Shown: one piece after another, positions 11,750 to 24,114 of the stretch
Position numbering within the stretch: the first letter of the stretch is position 1
How the letters are laid out: every line of letters starts with the position of its first letter
Assembly: GCF_009389715.1 (NCBI RefSeq)
Contig: NC_052392.1
Span: 35,261,144 to 35,325,143 of the forward strand
Reading direction: 5' to 3'
DNA from: Phoenix dactylifera
Lineage: Eukaryota > Streptophyta > Magnoliopsida > Arecales > Arecaceae
Length of the DNA: 64,000 bases
Notes under the pieces: generated by a model
Database searches by the model: none
Told to the model about the DNA's origin: nothing
What the model saw: only the letters and a program-made list of their open reading frames with translations
Made by a program: the position numbers and the translations under genes

Positions 11750-12467
11750 TTCCCTTGCAGAGCACAGCCTTCGAGGACCCCTGCAACGCCATAAAGGCTC
11801 GGTAGCTCTCCAAGTAGTCCAAGAGGTCGGTAGTCCCGTTGTAGGGCTCTATTTGAGGCATTTTGAACCTCGGCAGGACTGACTCGTCCTCAATCTGGCG
11901 GGAGAAGGGTGACTTGGTAGTGAACTCAAAGTCACCCTCACGCCTTGTCCTTCAGTCTTGGAGCGCCTCGATCTGCCGCTCAAGTTTTTCGACCTTCTTG
12001 TCGAGTTCTCCACCTTAGGAGATTGCCACGGTGGTTTGCTCCGGTACCAGTTGATCCAAGGCTGACTCGGCCTCTGAAAGTTGGGGCCTTTTATCCTGGT
12101 TCTTCCCTAGCGGCATCCTCCGGGGAGACGCTCAGGTTGAATCCTGGTAACAGCGCCGTCCTTCAAAGTTGACCCTCGAAGAGTCATGGGGACTCTGGCC
12201 TTGGAGCGCCGGTCCATCTAGAAGGAGTACCGATTGGACCTGAATCTGCGGGGGCGGCATAGGAGGGGCCTCCACGCGTTGCAGACCTTGGACTGCTGTT
12301 GCTAGGGCCTGGACTTGCTGTACCAGCATGTTGAATTGCTCTGATTGGACCGGAGGGACTTGATCCGCCTGAGGCCTTGGCGGCGAATTCTGGACTGAGT
12401 GGCCAGGACTTGGTGCGCGATGCTGAGATGCGTTAGAGGCTCCTTTACTCCTTAGCTTCATGGTCAC
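11750..12467 (-). pseudogene. Tat-like Ty3 gag fragment
   Basis: On the minus strand an ATG at 12465-12467 opens a reading with Pro/Gln-rich N-terminal sequence. After disruptions it continues into a Gag-like segment (RFKMPQIEPYNGTTDLLDY, then LESYRAFMALQGSSKAVLC). The MP-x-I-x-PYNGTTDP-type and LESYxAxMxLQG motifs are typical of Tat-group Gag. It stops in mid-domain at about 11750, where chromovirus integrase begins. Frames differ between the N-terminal and capsid parts, so it is not a functional gene. Confidence 0.65.
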
Positions 12468-12474
12468 GACTCGG

Positions 12475-12492
12475 GCCCTTCCCCTAGCGCCA
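12475..12492 (-). promoter_or_regulatory. Primer-binding site of the Tat-like element
   Basis: Minus strand reads TGGCGCTAGGGGAAGGGCCC directly after the LTR end. It starts with the TGG that pairs with the tRNA CCA end and is followed by gag. The matching tRNA was not identified. Confidence 0.6.
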
Positions 12493-12494
12493 AC

Positions 12495-13220
12495 TGTTGC
12501 TGGAAATTGGACCTAGGGGCGACCGCGGGCTGAGGAGGAGGAGCTCCGGCAGGGGATGCGGCGGCGGATGGCTTTCTCTGGGGAGACCTGCAAGAAGCCG
12601 ATGGCCGTGGATTCCGGTGCCGGCCCTCCGATGCTTAAGTTAGAGGGGGTTTTTTGTGGAGAAGGAGAGAGATTGCGTATAAAAGTCCTCCTCTTGAGAA
12701 GGAGTCCCCTTTTTATAAGAGGAGTGCAGAAGTTACCTGTGACCGGACGTGACTGTGCAAATTAATAAGTTTTTGTCATGATTGGACGTGATCGTGTGAA
12801 TTAATGAGTTATCGTAGATAGCCCGAGATTTTGGGCAGGCTGGCAGTCCGTTGAGATCGTGCGCATTTAATCGTTGACAGTCGTTGAGGCAGAGATTGCG
12901 GAATTGGGCCCCGGATGAGGAGAAAGGGGACTGGATTTTCGGTGGAGTGGAGGGGGTCTGCTTCTCCCTTTGACTGGATCTTCTTTGGACTTGAGGTCGA
13001 TCGGGCTCAGCTTAGCCGAGATCAAGGTTGTAAGCTCTGGGACCGGGTGCCTCGAGGTCGGGCGTCTTGAGGTCGGGCGTGCCTCGAGGTCGGGCGTCTG
13101 GAGAGTATGCTTGCTGTCGTCACATTCGTCATCATGTGCCGGTGATTTATCCACGTTCTTTGAGCGATCCATTTTTTTCCCCAGCAGCTGCATTCGGGCC
13201 TCTTTGGAAACATGCAAGCC
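12495..13220 (-). mobile_element. 5' LTR of Tat-like element (outer edge approximate)
   Basis: The inner edge ends ...CAGCAACA at 12495, two bases before the PBS. A minus-strand TATA box (CTTATAAAAAGGGG) lies near 12709-12722, followed by a plausible transcript start. The upstream edge is only estimated because the partner LTR is absent. Confidence 0.5.
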
Positions 13221-13369
13221 ATGACTGTACCAATTTTGAAGTAAAACGATTTTGAGTTCCAGTATTTGGATGAAAGAGCCAGCAATCTATGACAATTATT
13301 CCTTTGGGTAAATTGAACTTCAGAGTTAGGTTACTGTTCGTCCGATTCCTGTCTACCTAAAAATATGCT

Positions 13370-15065
13370 AGACAGATCGTTGTTAGAACCGACGAACAAA
13401 AGTTAATTTAAATTTTACTCTTACCTTTCCTACTCGAAGAATAGCGGTTGTAAGAGGTCGATCCACAGGGAGGCGATTGGAGTTGCATAAAAATTAGAAT
13501 ATTCACTCGGATTCAAAATCGACTTTTGAATGATGGAAAAAAAAACATTATATCGGGGATATTGACTGATTTCCTGGTCCACCAGAGAATTATTTTTTAT
13601 TGAAATCAACTAGAGGACATATACTTAGATTTAAAAAGCATATATATATTTAATAAAAAAGAAAGCTTTGAACTAAAATGGATGAAAACAGGGCTAGGAA
13701 TATTGAAGACTAGAACATCGATTGCATGAAGGAAGATTTAATTGTATTGCATAACAAAGAAGAAAAATTACAGAATTTGAAGAACGGAAATTAAAAAACA
13801 ACAGAAATTAAAAACTTTAGTATAAATAAAACTCTTTATTAAAATAAAACTAAAAAAAGAACCAAAACAACATGCCCTCAATTAAAATTCCAACTACAAA
13901 CAGCACATTGCTCTTAATTAAAATAAAACCAAAACAAATAAAACAAAAAAACTAAAACTAAAAGAAAGAAAAAGAAAACACAATGCCCTGTTTTTAATGA
14001 AGTTGAAAACAGAGCACAACATTCTCTCTTCTCTCCCCTGTTCTGCCTTGAACAAGCCGAGCTCCCTTCTTCTTCCTTTGGACCAGCCGGCTCCCACCAC
14101 TCCCCAGCCGAGCTCTCCTGGTTTCCACCCAAAACCGAGCACACCTCTCTTCTCTTCCTCCTCCTTTTATAGCCGCGGACGGACGCCTGATGCGGAAGGG
14201 ATTCGGCAGACGCGGTGAGGACGCGGGTAGGAGTCGATCACGGACGAGATCCGGGCGCTGGGATGCGAGGGAATCGCCGCGGGATCGTCGGGATTGGAAG
14301 CGGAATCGACGGGGAGGAGGATCCGTGGATGATGGCGTGATCCGTGGGAGGAAGGAGAGGGCGGACGGGCGCGGGATTCGTGGAGGGAGCCGTGGGATCA
14401 CTGGGAGGCCGCCGATCATGGTGCGGATGCGGCTGGAGGCGATCTGTGAGGCGGGATCATTGGAAGGAGGGGCTGGCCGCTGGGATTCCGGGATGAAAGG
14501 GGAGTCGGATGCTTGGGAGGCTTGAAGCGTGGGATGCATCACCGGCTTCAAAGGAGGCGGACTCGGGAGCTTGGGCTGCTGGCAGTGACGTGGAGGTGGA
14601 GGCTACCGTGGGATCGTCCGGCTTGGATCACGGGAGAGGGGCTGGCCACGGAACCGTTGCTGGATGAGCTGGGAGGTTTGCTGATTTGGGAAGGAAAGAT
14701 TAGGATCACGGGCGTGAATCTGACGGTTGGCTGGATCGGGCGTGGTGGGGTGAGATGCTCGCTTGATTATTTTGGAAGAGGGGTTGAAGCCGGAGGAGCC
14801 GATCTGGATCATTGGACGTGGATACGGAGATGCTCGTGATGTTGTGATGTATCGCGGGATGAAGTCAGGATGTGCAGGCCCTGGAAGATGCTGGCTTGAC
14901 TTGAGCTCGGGCTGCCGGGCATTGGGCTCAAACCTAATGTTAATTGGTTTCTTGGATTACTGCACTCAAACACAAATACAACGTTAATTAATTAATTTTA
15001 TCATTAAAGATTAACTATAATACTAATTAAGATGGTACGATGATTGCACTTTTGTGCTCTCATCA
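13370..15065 (-). mobile_element. LTR-like block, minus strand, family unknown
   Basis: On the minus strand it starts TGATGAGAGCACAAAAGTGC (15065) and holds a good TATA box, CTATAAAAGG, at about 14163-14172, with a GC-rich segment upstream and an AG-rich leader downstream. The region 13300-13560 has the 'ggtcgatccacagggagg' type sequence seen at plant LTR-retroelement boundaries. No coding domain or partner repeat is present, so the boundaries and the call are inference. The GC-rich frames inside are not convincing genes. Confidence 0.42.
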
Positions 15066-15849
15066 GTTACTCTAGATAATAATGGCTGAGATGAGGAAGA
15101 TATAGTAATCTGCCACGTATTTAAGTGTAAATTGATCTCAAGCTATAGAAACAGATCAATTAAGCGAGGTATATGAAACCGTCACTACAAGAAAATTCAT
15201 CTTTCCCGACGCTTTTTATAATCTTTACCGACGCTTATAAGCGTCGGCTAAACTTCCCGCTACGCAAATAGAAGCGTCGCAAAAGCGTCGGCGATATCGG
15301 AGTGGCAAAAGTTTTTGCCGATGCTAAGAAAAAGCGTCGGCAAAAACAAGAATTTCCCGACGCTAAGAAAAGCGTCGGCAAAAACAGATTAGCCGACGCT
15401 TTAAAGCGTCGGCAAATGTATTTATAAGCGTCCTTTAAAGCGTCGGCGTAGGCATCCCACAATTTTTATTTACCAACGCTTTAAAGCGTCGAGATTGCTA
15501 TTTTTTTTAAAAAAAAAATACAAATGTAAATTATAAAAGCCACAGAAAACTTGACTGGTATATGAGACCAAGAATCAATCTAAAAATCTGAAACCCAGAA
15601 ATAATCAGATTGTGTAATCACCACAACAAAAACCTGAAAACATAGGCAGTATCTTCTATTGAATTAAGGTTACTGTGTTGATTGCAGCTGAAGAACAGCT
15701 GCTGGAAACCAGGGACAGTAACCATCAGCTTCTCAACAACATCATCATTTAAGTGATCAAAAGTACAAATCGTAAGCATAACCAAGCCCCTTATAAAGAT
15801 ATTGTCACTAATGATTTCTAAAATAATGTTACCCAACATGTAGCAATAT

Positions 15850-16250
15850 AGAGTCAGAGAGAATAATCAGGTGCTTTGGCATCATAGAGAAGAGTATATG
15901 CCTGAGGGACATGACAGCAGCTGCCAAGGAGACACCTGAAATTGAGTTGAAGTTGGGCGGTTGGGAGAGAACAAAGTGCAGTGAGGCGAAGATCATGATG
16001 AAATAGGTGACTTTGATGTTTTTGCAGTCAGGGCAGACAACATCATGAAACTTCTTTAGAGATTTTCCGCCTGTGACCATGTAGACGATGTTCACGCCCA
16101 CCTCCACGACAAGTTGCTGAGGCACCACAATCCAAAGACCAAGCTTGTCTCCGAAGGCATGCTGCCCCAGCTCATGGTTTCGATCGAATAAGCTTTCCAG
16201 GTACCATTTGCCAGAGAGTATATAAGGTGATGATCCATGATAGGATTAGG
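15850..16250 (-). pseudogene. Captured LHT-type amino-acid transporter fragment
   Basis: Minus-strand translation gives transmembrane and loop sequence characteristic of lysine/histidine transporter (LHT) family amino-acid permeases: [15 protein letters not shown], then [44 protein letters not shown] and [17 protein letters not shown]. The parent would be a plasma-membrane proton/amino-acid symporter of about 440 residues; about a quarter is here. The reading shifts frame between VPGK and the HELGQ segment, where a short loop is also missing, and family sequence stops after MSL. No start codon. It lies inside the CACTA element and is not expected to make a transporter. Confidence 0.82.
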
Positions 16251-17871
16251 ACTACAACGCCTGGTCCCCTGCTCAATTATGCATAAGGAGGATAAGCCAT
16301 TAATCTTTCGCAGCAAACCAACACAGTTTTCTTATTGGATCCATATATGAGTTAAGAGCAAATATGAGTATTATAAGATCCTCAATACACAGTTTTCTTA
16401 TAGGATCCATCTGCTGAGTTGAGAACAAATATGAGTATTATGAGATCCTCCATACATAAATGCACTTTTATAACTTAGCCAACTTACCTTGTAAATATAT
16501 TTTATATGATTAATAAGAATGGAGGAGATGCCTCACTTCATCGTTCATTAAAAGAAAAAAAGAGAGAGTATTATGAGATCCTGTGTCAGGTAACATTAGA
16601 TCAAATGCAGACAAATCAAAAACAGTTGCAACGATTACAGAGGCTGCTAAACTTTTCACTAGCTTTAAATTTAACTCTTTAAATTTTCTTTTCACCAAAA
16701 GGAAAGCAAAAGGAAAAAAGAAAACCAGCACAAAAAAAAAGATGCAATTGGAAAGGCCAGCAGTAAGCAAGTCCTATCAACAGCTAACCTCATGCTTCCT
16801 GGTGGTATAGTTTATCACAGTACAGTATCACTGAAGGCATTTCCAGGAAAAGCTGTCTGCTGAGGAGCCTTTTAGATAAGATTTCTAAGTAGAACAAACA
16901 CAAACCTGGCGTTCAAGAAATTTATGAAAATCAACTTACTAACAGCTTCTAAGTAGAGCGAAAATCAACTTACTAAACCATCCTCACACGGATGCCCCAT
17001 CTACACAAGCTACCAGCTTCATCAAAGCTCAAAGAAGTGAGAAGGGAAAGCAAATAAAAGAGAAAAACATAACAGAAAACACAAAAGAGAAGCAGAGAAA
17101 TCAACGGAGGAATAGAGAACAGAGGAAAGCTTTTTGTTTTTATGCAGGAAGGAGAGCAAAAGGGAAAGAAGTGGTACCAGAAGAGAGGGTTGGGTCTCGT
17201 CATATAGCCTTGGAAGCGTGCTACGATCCCTACCATTTCTCCTTCTCTTTTCCTCCTTTCTCTGCACCTCTCTATCTATGCAGATTTTTCATTTCATCTT
17301 GTATGGACTGAAGTATTCATTCTTTTCCGCTCTGATTGCGGCCTCACAAGCAGCACATACCAACAACTGTAATTTCACAAAGACAACCAAGCAATAACCT
17401 CAAACAAGGGTTTGTCGTACGTCAATAACTACAGCGTTTCCTCCACAAAACGTCTCAATTCCGAGGGTTTCCTCAGCAAGAACTTAGCTCCAGCAAATCT
17501 ACCATCAGACACAATAGATGTTCAAGATATTAGGGGATCCGGAGAGCTAATATTTCTAGAGCATATCCAAGAAGCCTAAGAGATATTAACAAGAAGCACT
17601 GTTTGCCGAAATATCTCTACATAGAAACACAAGCTAGGTTTCGTGAAAGAATCATATACCTCAACAACCACAAAATGTCTCGAAATCAAATCATTTTCTC
17701 CAAGAAATCCCTCGATCCCCAGGGTTTCTGCGTCTCCGGCGAATGCACTAGTCCGATCTTTCTGCGAGGGAATCGGCAAGAACCTGGAGAAGACAAGAAA
17801 CCCGAAAAGAAGCTGAGAACTAGGGTTCTTGGAGCATCAAGATAAAGAAAAAGAGAGGCAGAGCAAACAAC

Positions 17872-18288
17872 CTGTTCGATGAGGCGATGAACGGGGCTTC
17901 CGTTGGACGTCAAATTCGTCGTCTCCTTATAGGTATTCCTGAAGAGCCAGAGAAGATCGTAGGTGAACTTGGCCGGCATCTCGTACACATAAACCCTAAC
18001 CACCGACAGCCCCGACCACGGATCCGCCGGATCCCCATAAAGCCTCCCTGTTTCCTTCCCCCAGATCTTGTCATCGAGCGCTTTTACCGCGGCTCCGCCC
18101 GCGTCGGCCGCGAAGGAGGAAGATCCGGCGGAGACAGGGCGCCGGGAGGTGAGGAACTTCTCGAGAGAGGCGACGAAGGAGTAGAAGAAGAAGATGGAGG
18201 CGAGCACGAGGAGGGAGAGGGTGGCGACGAGGAACGAGGGAGAGGAGGAAGAATCCTGGCTGGCTGTCGACGACAACCCACACCACAC
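17872..18288 (-). pseudogene. Captured GT47/exostosin-type glycosyltransferase first exon
   Basis: The minus-strand frame shows a Ser-rich start, one hydrophobic segment (FLVATLSLLVLASIFFFYSF) fitting a Golgi type II signal anchor, a stem, then YVYEMPAKFTYDLLWLF and NGSPVHRLIEQ, as in plant exostosin-domain (GT47) glycosyltransferases that build cell-wall polysaccharides. After IEQ the frame meets a GT (CAG|GTTGTT) and family similarity ends, as expected at an exon-intron boundary. No in-frame ATG is visible at the 5' side. The catalytic part is absent. About 130 residues of a protein normally over 400. Lies at the right end of the CACTA element. Confidence 0.72.
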
Positions 18289-18543
18289 ATTATTAATATA
18301 TACGGTTCATCGCCGGAGAAAAGAAAGGAGGAGAGGAACGGCCCGCATGTTTTTTTGTTGTGAATTTGAGTTCTGACGCGCGTCGTCTTAGGCCACAATC
18401 TACCACGACGCTAATTAGCATCGTCTAGGGCCGACGCTTTCTAAAAGCGTCGGCATATGCTGGGGCTGAACCGAAAATTACCGACGCTTGCAAAATGCAT
18501 CGGCAAAAAAGGATCGGTAAAACCTTATTTTCTTGTAGTGCGT

Positions 18544-19996
18544 CTTTTCTTTTTCTTATTACTCTTTAAATTAGAATTGTATCAGGTTACATAATACTCA
18601 AGTTACACTGAATGAAAACTTTCATCAAACTAGAATAAATGTATGTGGTCAAATAGGTTCGTCTTTTAAAACTTACATCCATAGAGCTGCAAAGAGAATT
18701 CATGTGAATATATGAAAAAAGCAAAAAGAAAGCAAGTAACTACTTGATTAGCAACTCAATATGTCTTGCAGTAGAATATTAAAAAAAAGCATCATGTCTG
18801 AGGAGAAAGTGAATGATTAGAGATGATTGCTTTTTCAGTTATTCCTTGTAAGTCGGCTGCGATTACAAGTATTCTTTTCCAAATACGGAGACAAGCCATT
18901 GACGTGAGATGGAAGAACAACGGTTCCCAATGCTTGAAAAATTGTCAATTATCACATTATTAAGTGAAACCTAAATTTAAGTGAGCTTAAAAGTTGATTT
19001 CCATGGGTGAGAGCTAGATTGTATCTAGTCCTTGGGCTGCCATGGGCCTCGGCACACAAAGAGCTAATTAAAGTTGAAATAGGTGTTTCAAAATTGGTGC
19101 AGCGGAAATACAATTTATAGCACAACGATTTCATGCATAGAATCACAGTTTAGCACTTCATTTGCTATATCCGGCCCTTATTTATACGCTTCAGCTACTA
19201 CACTTAGCACTCAATGATTTTAAAAAGCAGAAGGTTAAAGGTTAGAAAATATATAATGCGAAGATACTTCAAAATACTCGAGAAAGAAAATATTGGAAAA
19301 TCATTTATTGGTGCCCGTTGCAACGTTCAAAGAATTTGGCCGTCTAGTTTTTCCAATTCAGGTGAAAGTATTAACATATAAAAGAAAATAAAAATACCCG
19401 TTGCATGTTTGATATTAAAGAAGCAGCCATCAATGATACCATAACTTAATATATGAAAAAAGAACAAAGCCAACAATTAGCGATTTGCTTGATGTTCGGC
19501 TGATATGAACAAATTGATACATAGGAATTGCTCACAGATATAATTAAATATAAAATTTCTAAGTGAATAACCATTAAACAATTAAACAAAACTATGCACC
19601 CTATAATTTTATATGTTCAAGAACAGACTATCTGTAGCAAAAGAACAGCATATCATAAGTAGAACCTTCTGCTGGTAACTCATACATCATAAATAGAACC
19701 AGAAAGCCAGATACTTCACCGACAAGACATCTACCAATTTTACAAAGAACAAACTATCAGATGGAGAACTCTTGCAACCTCTACTAACTATCCTAAAGAG
19801 ACAACTCAAGCCCATAAAATCAAAATTAGTTTAGAAAGACCCTACTTATAAAAATCTTTAGCAGAGGCATCATGAAGCTCGTAGAAATAAATATGAATAG
19901 TGCCTATCTAACATAGCTATATTATAAATAACGACATGGACCCACTATTACACTGACGGCAATGAATAGAGATAACCATCAATTCAACGAAGGGCA
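18544..19996. other. AT-rich intergenic region, nothing recognised
   Basis: About 1.45 kb between the CACTA element and the Copia-type LTR. No coding, RNA or terminal-repeat structure was recognised. Confidence 0.5.
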
Positions 19997-21547
19997 TGTT
20001 AGATGTATGCCCTAGAAGCCAATCTGGCTGACACATTATTAATTCTGGAATATAGTTTTGTACTTGACTTTATAATTATTGAATAACAAATTGGCATCTT
20101 TTTCATTCATATTGTGTATGTGTCTATGAATCGTCCAAGAAATTAATAAGATGATGATGCATATTCTCAAGAGTTGAGAATTTGAACCATGTGTCATTGG
20201 TGATTAATTCCTAAATGCTCCTGATCGATGGATCATCACGAGGACGGTGATCGATCCGATGAGATCAGTGCACAGATCACTTTTTTTATGGATGGATGAG
20301 ACTCGAGTTCACAGTGTAGGAATACTGAAGTGATAGTGCAGGTGCTTATTAGATAATAAGGGTACTGAGCGTGACCAAAACAAGAAGTCACTTGGATGTC
20401 TATCCACTCGTCAGTGACTTGCTTGATATTGCAGTAGTGTGGTCCTTTGACATGCAGTGCTTCGGCTATTCACAGTGAGGTTGCTGTAGTTTGACTGCAC
20501 ATATACATTGTCTCTAGTCATATGGGTTCTTATGGTGTAGATTGGCTGCAATAGGTTCACTGTAGGAGTAGGGTATGCACCTACATGAAATCTATTGACC
20601 TTGGTAGATAAGAAGTGATTCTATGTGATTTATAAGACTGAGTTCGTAAGACCTCGGCCGGAGCAGTATCTACAGTGGAAAAGAAGTTTTCCACTCTCGA
20701 ACTTAAGTCGAATAAATCTTGACATATGACAGACGATGGAGTTTGACGAGTTATCCATAACCTCCGTCCTGTAGGGATCCACGATAGAAGGATTGTATCA
20801 TATGATAACTGCACCTAGAGGTTCATCATTTCATTCTGCTGGGTTGCCACTACATGCTGCTAGGTGCCACTGGTGAATGGTAAGACTCACAGGGACTATC
20901 TTGATGATCGATGATCCCTAGTGAGTTGAGTTGAAATTGTTCCAACCCATTAAAAAGAGTTTTCAATGATATTGTGATAGAGATTACAATATATCTCACT
21001 ACCAGACATAATAGAATTTATAAAGTCACACACATTAGAGGTATTGACCGATCCGATGGTTGAATTGTGATTTGGAATCACAAACAATTCATAATTATCA
21101 ATATGATTGATAATTGGTGTAACCCACTAAGAGTTAGTGAGTTGAAGAAGGATTAATTGCAATTGGATTGCAATTAAATTGAATCAATTAAATTTAATTA
21201 ATTGAACTTGATCAAATTAAATACGGGTTCTACTTGGAGTAGAATTCCTAGAGTCCTAATTAGATTAGGACTTCAAATTAAATTAAAATCCTACTTGGAG
21301 TAGGATTTCTAAAGTCCTAATTAGATTAAGACTAAAATTAAATAAGTCCTAATTGGATTAGGAGTTCTTAAGTCCTAATTAATTTAAATCTAATAAATTA
21401 AGATGACTCTTAATTGAATTAGGATTGAAGAGTTCAATTGACTCATGGTTCAATTGAATCCTAATTAGATTAAAAATTGAAGGGAAAGGCATTGGGTTCA
21501 CCTAATCCTCTTCCAAAGAGGATTAGACCCGCCTTGTAATTGACCCC

Positions 21548-21583
<36 letters not shown>

Positions 21584-22341
21584 CTTAAATTGATTAATTT
21601 GGCGTGAGAAAAAGAGGATAAGAGGGAGGGGCGTACGCCCCTCCTTGGCCATTACGTGAAGAAAGAAAGGAGGGGCGTACGCCCCTCCTCTCTTTTCCAA
21701 AAAAGGTTAAAGATGAGCTCCTAAAATTTAGGAGCTCACCCTAGGTTTCAAAGAATTAAAAGAGGAGGGTGTGCGGCCTCTCCTCTATTCTTTTTCTCCT
21801 TGGGAATTACGGCAGCAAGGCCTCTCCTCTTCTTGGTTTTCAGCCGCCAACAAAGAAAAACAATGGGGGTGGCGTTGGGTCCTTATCTCTTCCTTCTTTC
21901 ACCACAAAACAAAAGGCAGCAAGTGTTTGCTTCTTTTGATCCTTCTTTCTCCTCTTCTTCTTTCCTAAGAGAGAGCAATCAAAGATTTGGTTGCTGCAAG
22001 GAGAAAGAGATTCATCCATCAAAAAATATCTCTGCAAGGGAGCTAGCACCCCGAAGAGATTCGAAGGCTTCGATCGGTCCTCTGCCTCGTGTGGATATCC
22101 GTAGAGGCCGGACGCATGTGCGGCTTCAAGCGAACCTTCAACAAATACCACGATCATCAGTTTGTGGTGATTATCTATCCACATAAGGTAAAGATCTGAT
22201 CTTCCTAATCATGTAAAAAAGTTTTAATCCTAATCTATCTACGAACATCGGTTTTAAAATACGTTCATGCGATGAACAGGATCTTGCGCATGCCCTTCCA
22301 CTGCGTTTTGATTTTTCTGCGGCGTGCGAGGGATCCCAACA
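19997..22341 (+). mobile_element. Copia-type LTR, apparently solo (Angela-like)
   Basis: Starts TGTTAGATGTATGCCCTAGA and ends GGGATCCCAACA, terminal sequences typical of Angela-type Copia LTRs. Neither a PBS (expected GTGGTATCAGAGC) after the right end nor a polypurine tract before the left end is present, so this is a solo LTR. The 5-bp flanks (GGGCA left, GCAAC right) do not match, so no target duplication is claimed. The interior holds repeated 'tcctaattagattagga' segments (21180-21480) and a long C tract. Confidence 0.65.
21550..21581. repeat. Homopolymer C tract (32 nt)
   Basis: Uninterrupted run of 32 C on the plus strand (G on the minus strand) inside the Copia-type LTR. Potential G-quadruplex or i-motif; length may be inaccurate in an assembly. 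Confidence 0.9.
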
Positions 22342-24055
22342 GCAACCACCAATAAAGTAGCGAGCACCATTATTTAGCCAAGGGTCATTGCAATTAGAAA
22401 CCCAAACCCGAAGTAAAAAGAAATTCCACATACACCATATCTAATATTAAAAAAAAAAAAACATATTAAGGGGAGATGGAAACATAGGTTCGATGACACC
22501 AAGCTTGATCTTCTTAAGTTTTCTCTTGCGGTACTCCAACTGCAAAGAGAATGGCCAATGAAATACCTACCCAAGTAATTGGTAACGGGAAAACAAAAAA
22601 AAAAAAGGATCAAGGGGTACAAAGCGAGGTGGAGCTTGAGGGCTTTACTTTCCCACTTAGGTTGAAGCCTTGATGTGGGCTCTCAACTCCAAGCTGCAGC
22701 CGTATAGTTCTCAAAGGCAGAGGATGAGGAGAATAATATAAAAAGTATCTATCATTTCTCCCAATTAATGCGGGGATGAGAGGATGGCCGAAAACACAGT
22801 TATACCCGGGTTTAAAGTTAGACCAAGGTCCCCCGGTTCCAAATGGATACCGGCTTAATGGATTTAGGCTGCGTCATCCGGATAAAAGGCTAACTTATTC
22901 CGGCCAATAGCTCAACTTGTTTGCCCAGGATAAATGGAGAGTCTAAATCGACTGCAAGGTGGAAATTAATGATCTTAAGACTGGCTCGGTGGAAGATCGG
23001 GGAACTGGTGCTCTTACCCCCTTCCCTCCCTCCCTCGTTCTATGCCTTATTTTCACTCCCATGCCAATGTACATGTATAATTACACATTATTGTGTGGAA
23101 AAAATATATATAAATAAACATTTCTAAGTGTTAAACGAATGATCTCTTTATTAGACTAGAACTAAAATGCTAATTATGAAAGAGTGGAATGGTCAAAGAA
23201 CATGTTGTTTAAGCTTCATTCAAAGCCCACAGCCACCTCATCAATCAACATCCAATTAGGTAAGAAATGCTATACAAGAGAAGAGCACCGTCTAACCTTG
23301 GCATCAATGTTAGGAAAAGTATCATAAAACAACTCAGGGCTAAACAAGTTGCAAATAATGGATGATGCCTGCAAATCTAGATCCTATGCCACCCACATAA
23401 TTCAAGATGGCATAGGTTCTCAAGATCACTCCACTCATTGACAATATCTTCAACTAGTGGTGATCTAAATCGGCTCCAATTATCATTGGGATTCCGCCAC
23501 TGTCATGCTGAACTTATGTCTAGTTGCTTCCACTCCATGCTTCCATGGCTCATATCTGCGACTAGTTGCAACTTAAACAAGCTGGTCACGAGTGCCAACC
23601 ATAAGGATCCCACCATTTTTACAATATTTGTCTGTAGCTGATCCAACTTCATGCCCTCAAGGTTCACTTAATTCAAGGCTAAATGTTCGAGTATTCGACC
23701 TAAGGTGTCGTTCATTAATTATAGGAACTTCACCATCTGTTGTGCTAAATTATCTTTACTATTATCATATCAGATGCCCACAGCCACCTAGAGGAACCCC
23801 TGTTCAGGGCTAAAAATTCCTCCCCTTCCTCTTTTAAAATTTCTAACCATTTCTAGCACATGATACAAGAACTATATGAATAAAGATCATAACCCCACAG
23901 ATTTATTTTGTAGCATCAAAAGTAAAGTTTGTATGATGAATAACATGAAAAGCTAGGCTGTGGTTGGTATCATTGTCACTTTTTTTACCAAAAAAATCTA
24001 GGAATAAAAATTCTATTTCTATTTTTTTCAGATTTATAGCAACAAAAATCATGTT

Positions 24056-24058
<3 letters not shown>
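22342..24058. other. Intergenic mosaic; copy of low-copy repeat at 23120-23650
   Basis: No gene recognised. The segment 23120-23650 is a diverged copy of sequence at about 36240-36840 (shared 'aagaaatgctatac...gagcac', 'cagggctaaacaagttgc' and 'cactccatgct' stretches in the same order). Confidence 0.55.

Positions 24059-24112
<54 letters not shown>
24059..24112. repeat. (CT)n microsatellite
   Basis: 27 uninterrupted CT dinucleotides. Confidence 0.97.

Positions 24113-24114
<2 letters not shown>

Larger units (their letters stand above)
15183..18540. mobile_element. CACTA (En/Spm-type) element carrying host gene fragments
   Basis: A 3358-bp element with 13-bp terminal inverted repeats CACTACAAGAAAA...TTTTCTTGTAGTG and a perfect 3-bp target duplication CGT (15180-15182, 18541-18543). 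Subterminal regions are packed with short direct and inverted copies of AAGCGTCGGC (about eight on the left, 15230-15490; at least two on the right, 18425-18500), the expected transposase-binding arrangement. No transposase is encoded, so it is non-autonomous. The interior carries at least two host gene fragments, both on the minus strand (LHT-like and GT47-like), making it a Pack-CACTA. Confidence 0.93.

Noticed and set aside
12867..13285. 116-codon minus-strand frame and overlaps
   Set aside because: Falls in the Tat-like LTR; low-complexity, open on both strands, no motif.
13994..14551. 185-codon minus-strand frame
   Set aside because: GC-rich LTR-like DNA downstream and upstream of a TATA box; Ser/Pro/Arg composition without domain.
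15618..15839. Third captured gene fragment in the CACTA element
   Set aside because: Protein-like stretch on the minus strand, but no family recognised; left as a possibility in the CACTA finding.
21840..22186. Frames of 114-128 codons on both strands
   Set aside because: Within the Copia-type LTR; no recognised domain.
19992..22346. Target duplication for the Copia-type LTR
   Set aside because: Flanks GGGCA and GCAAC do not match; no duplication claimed.
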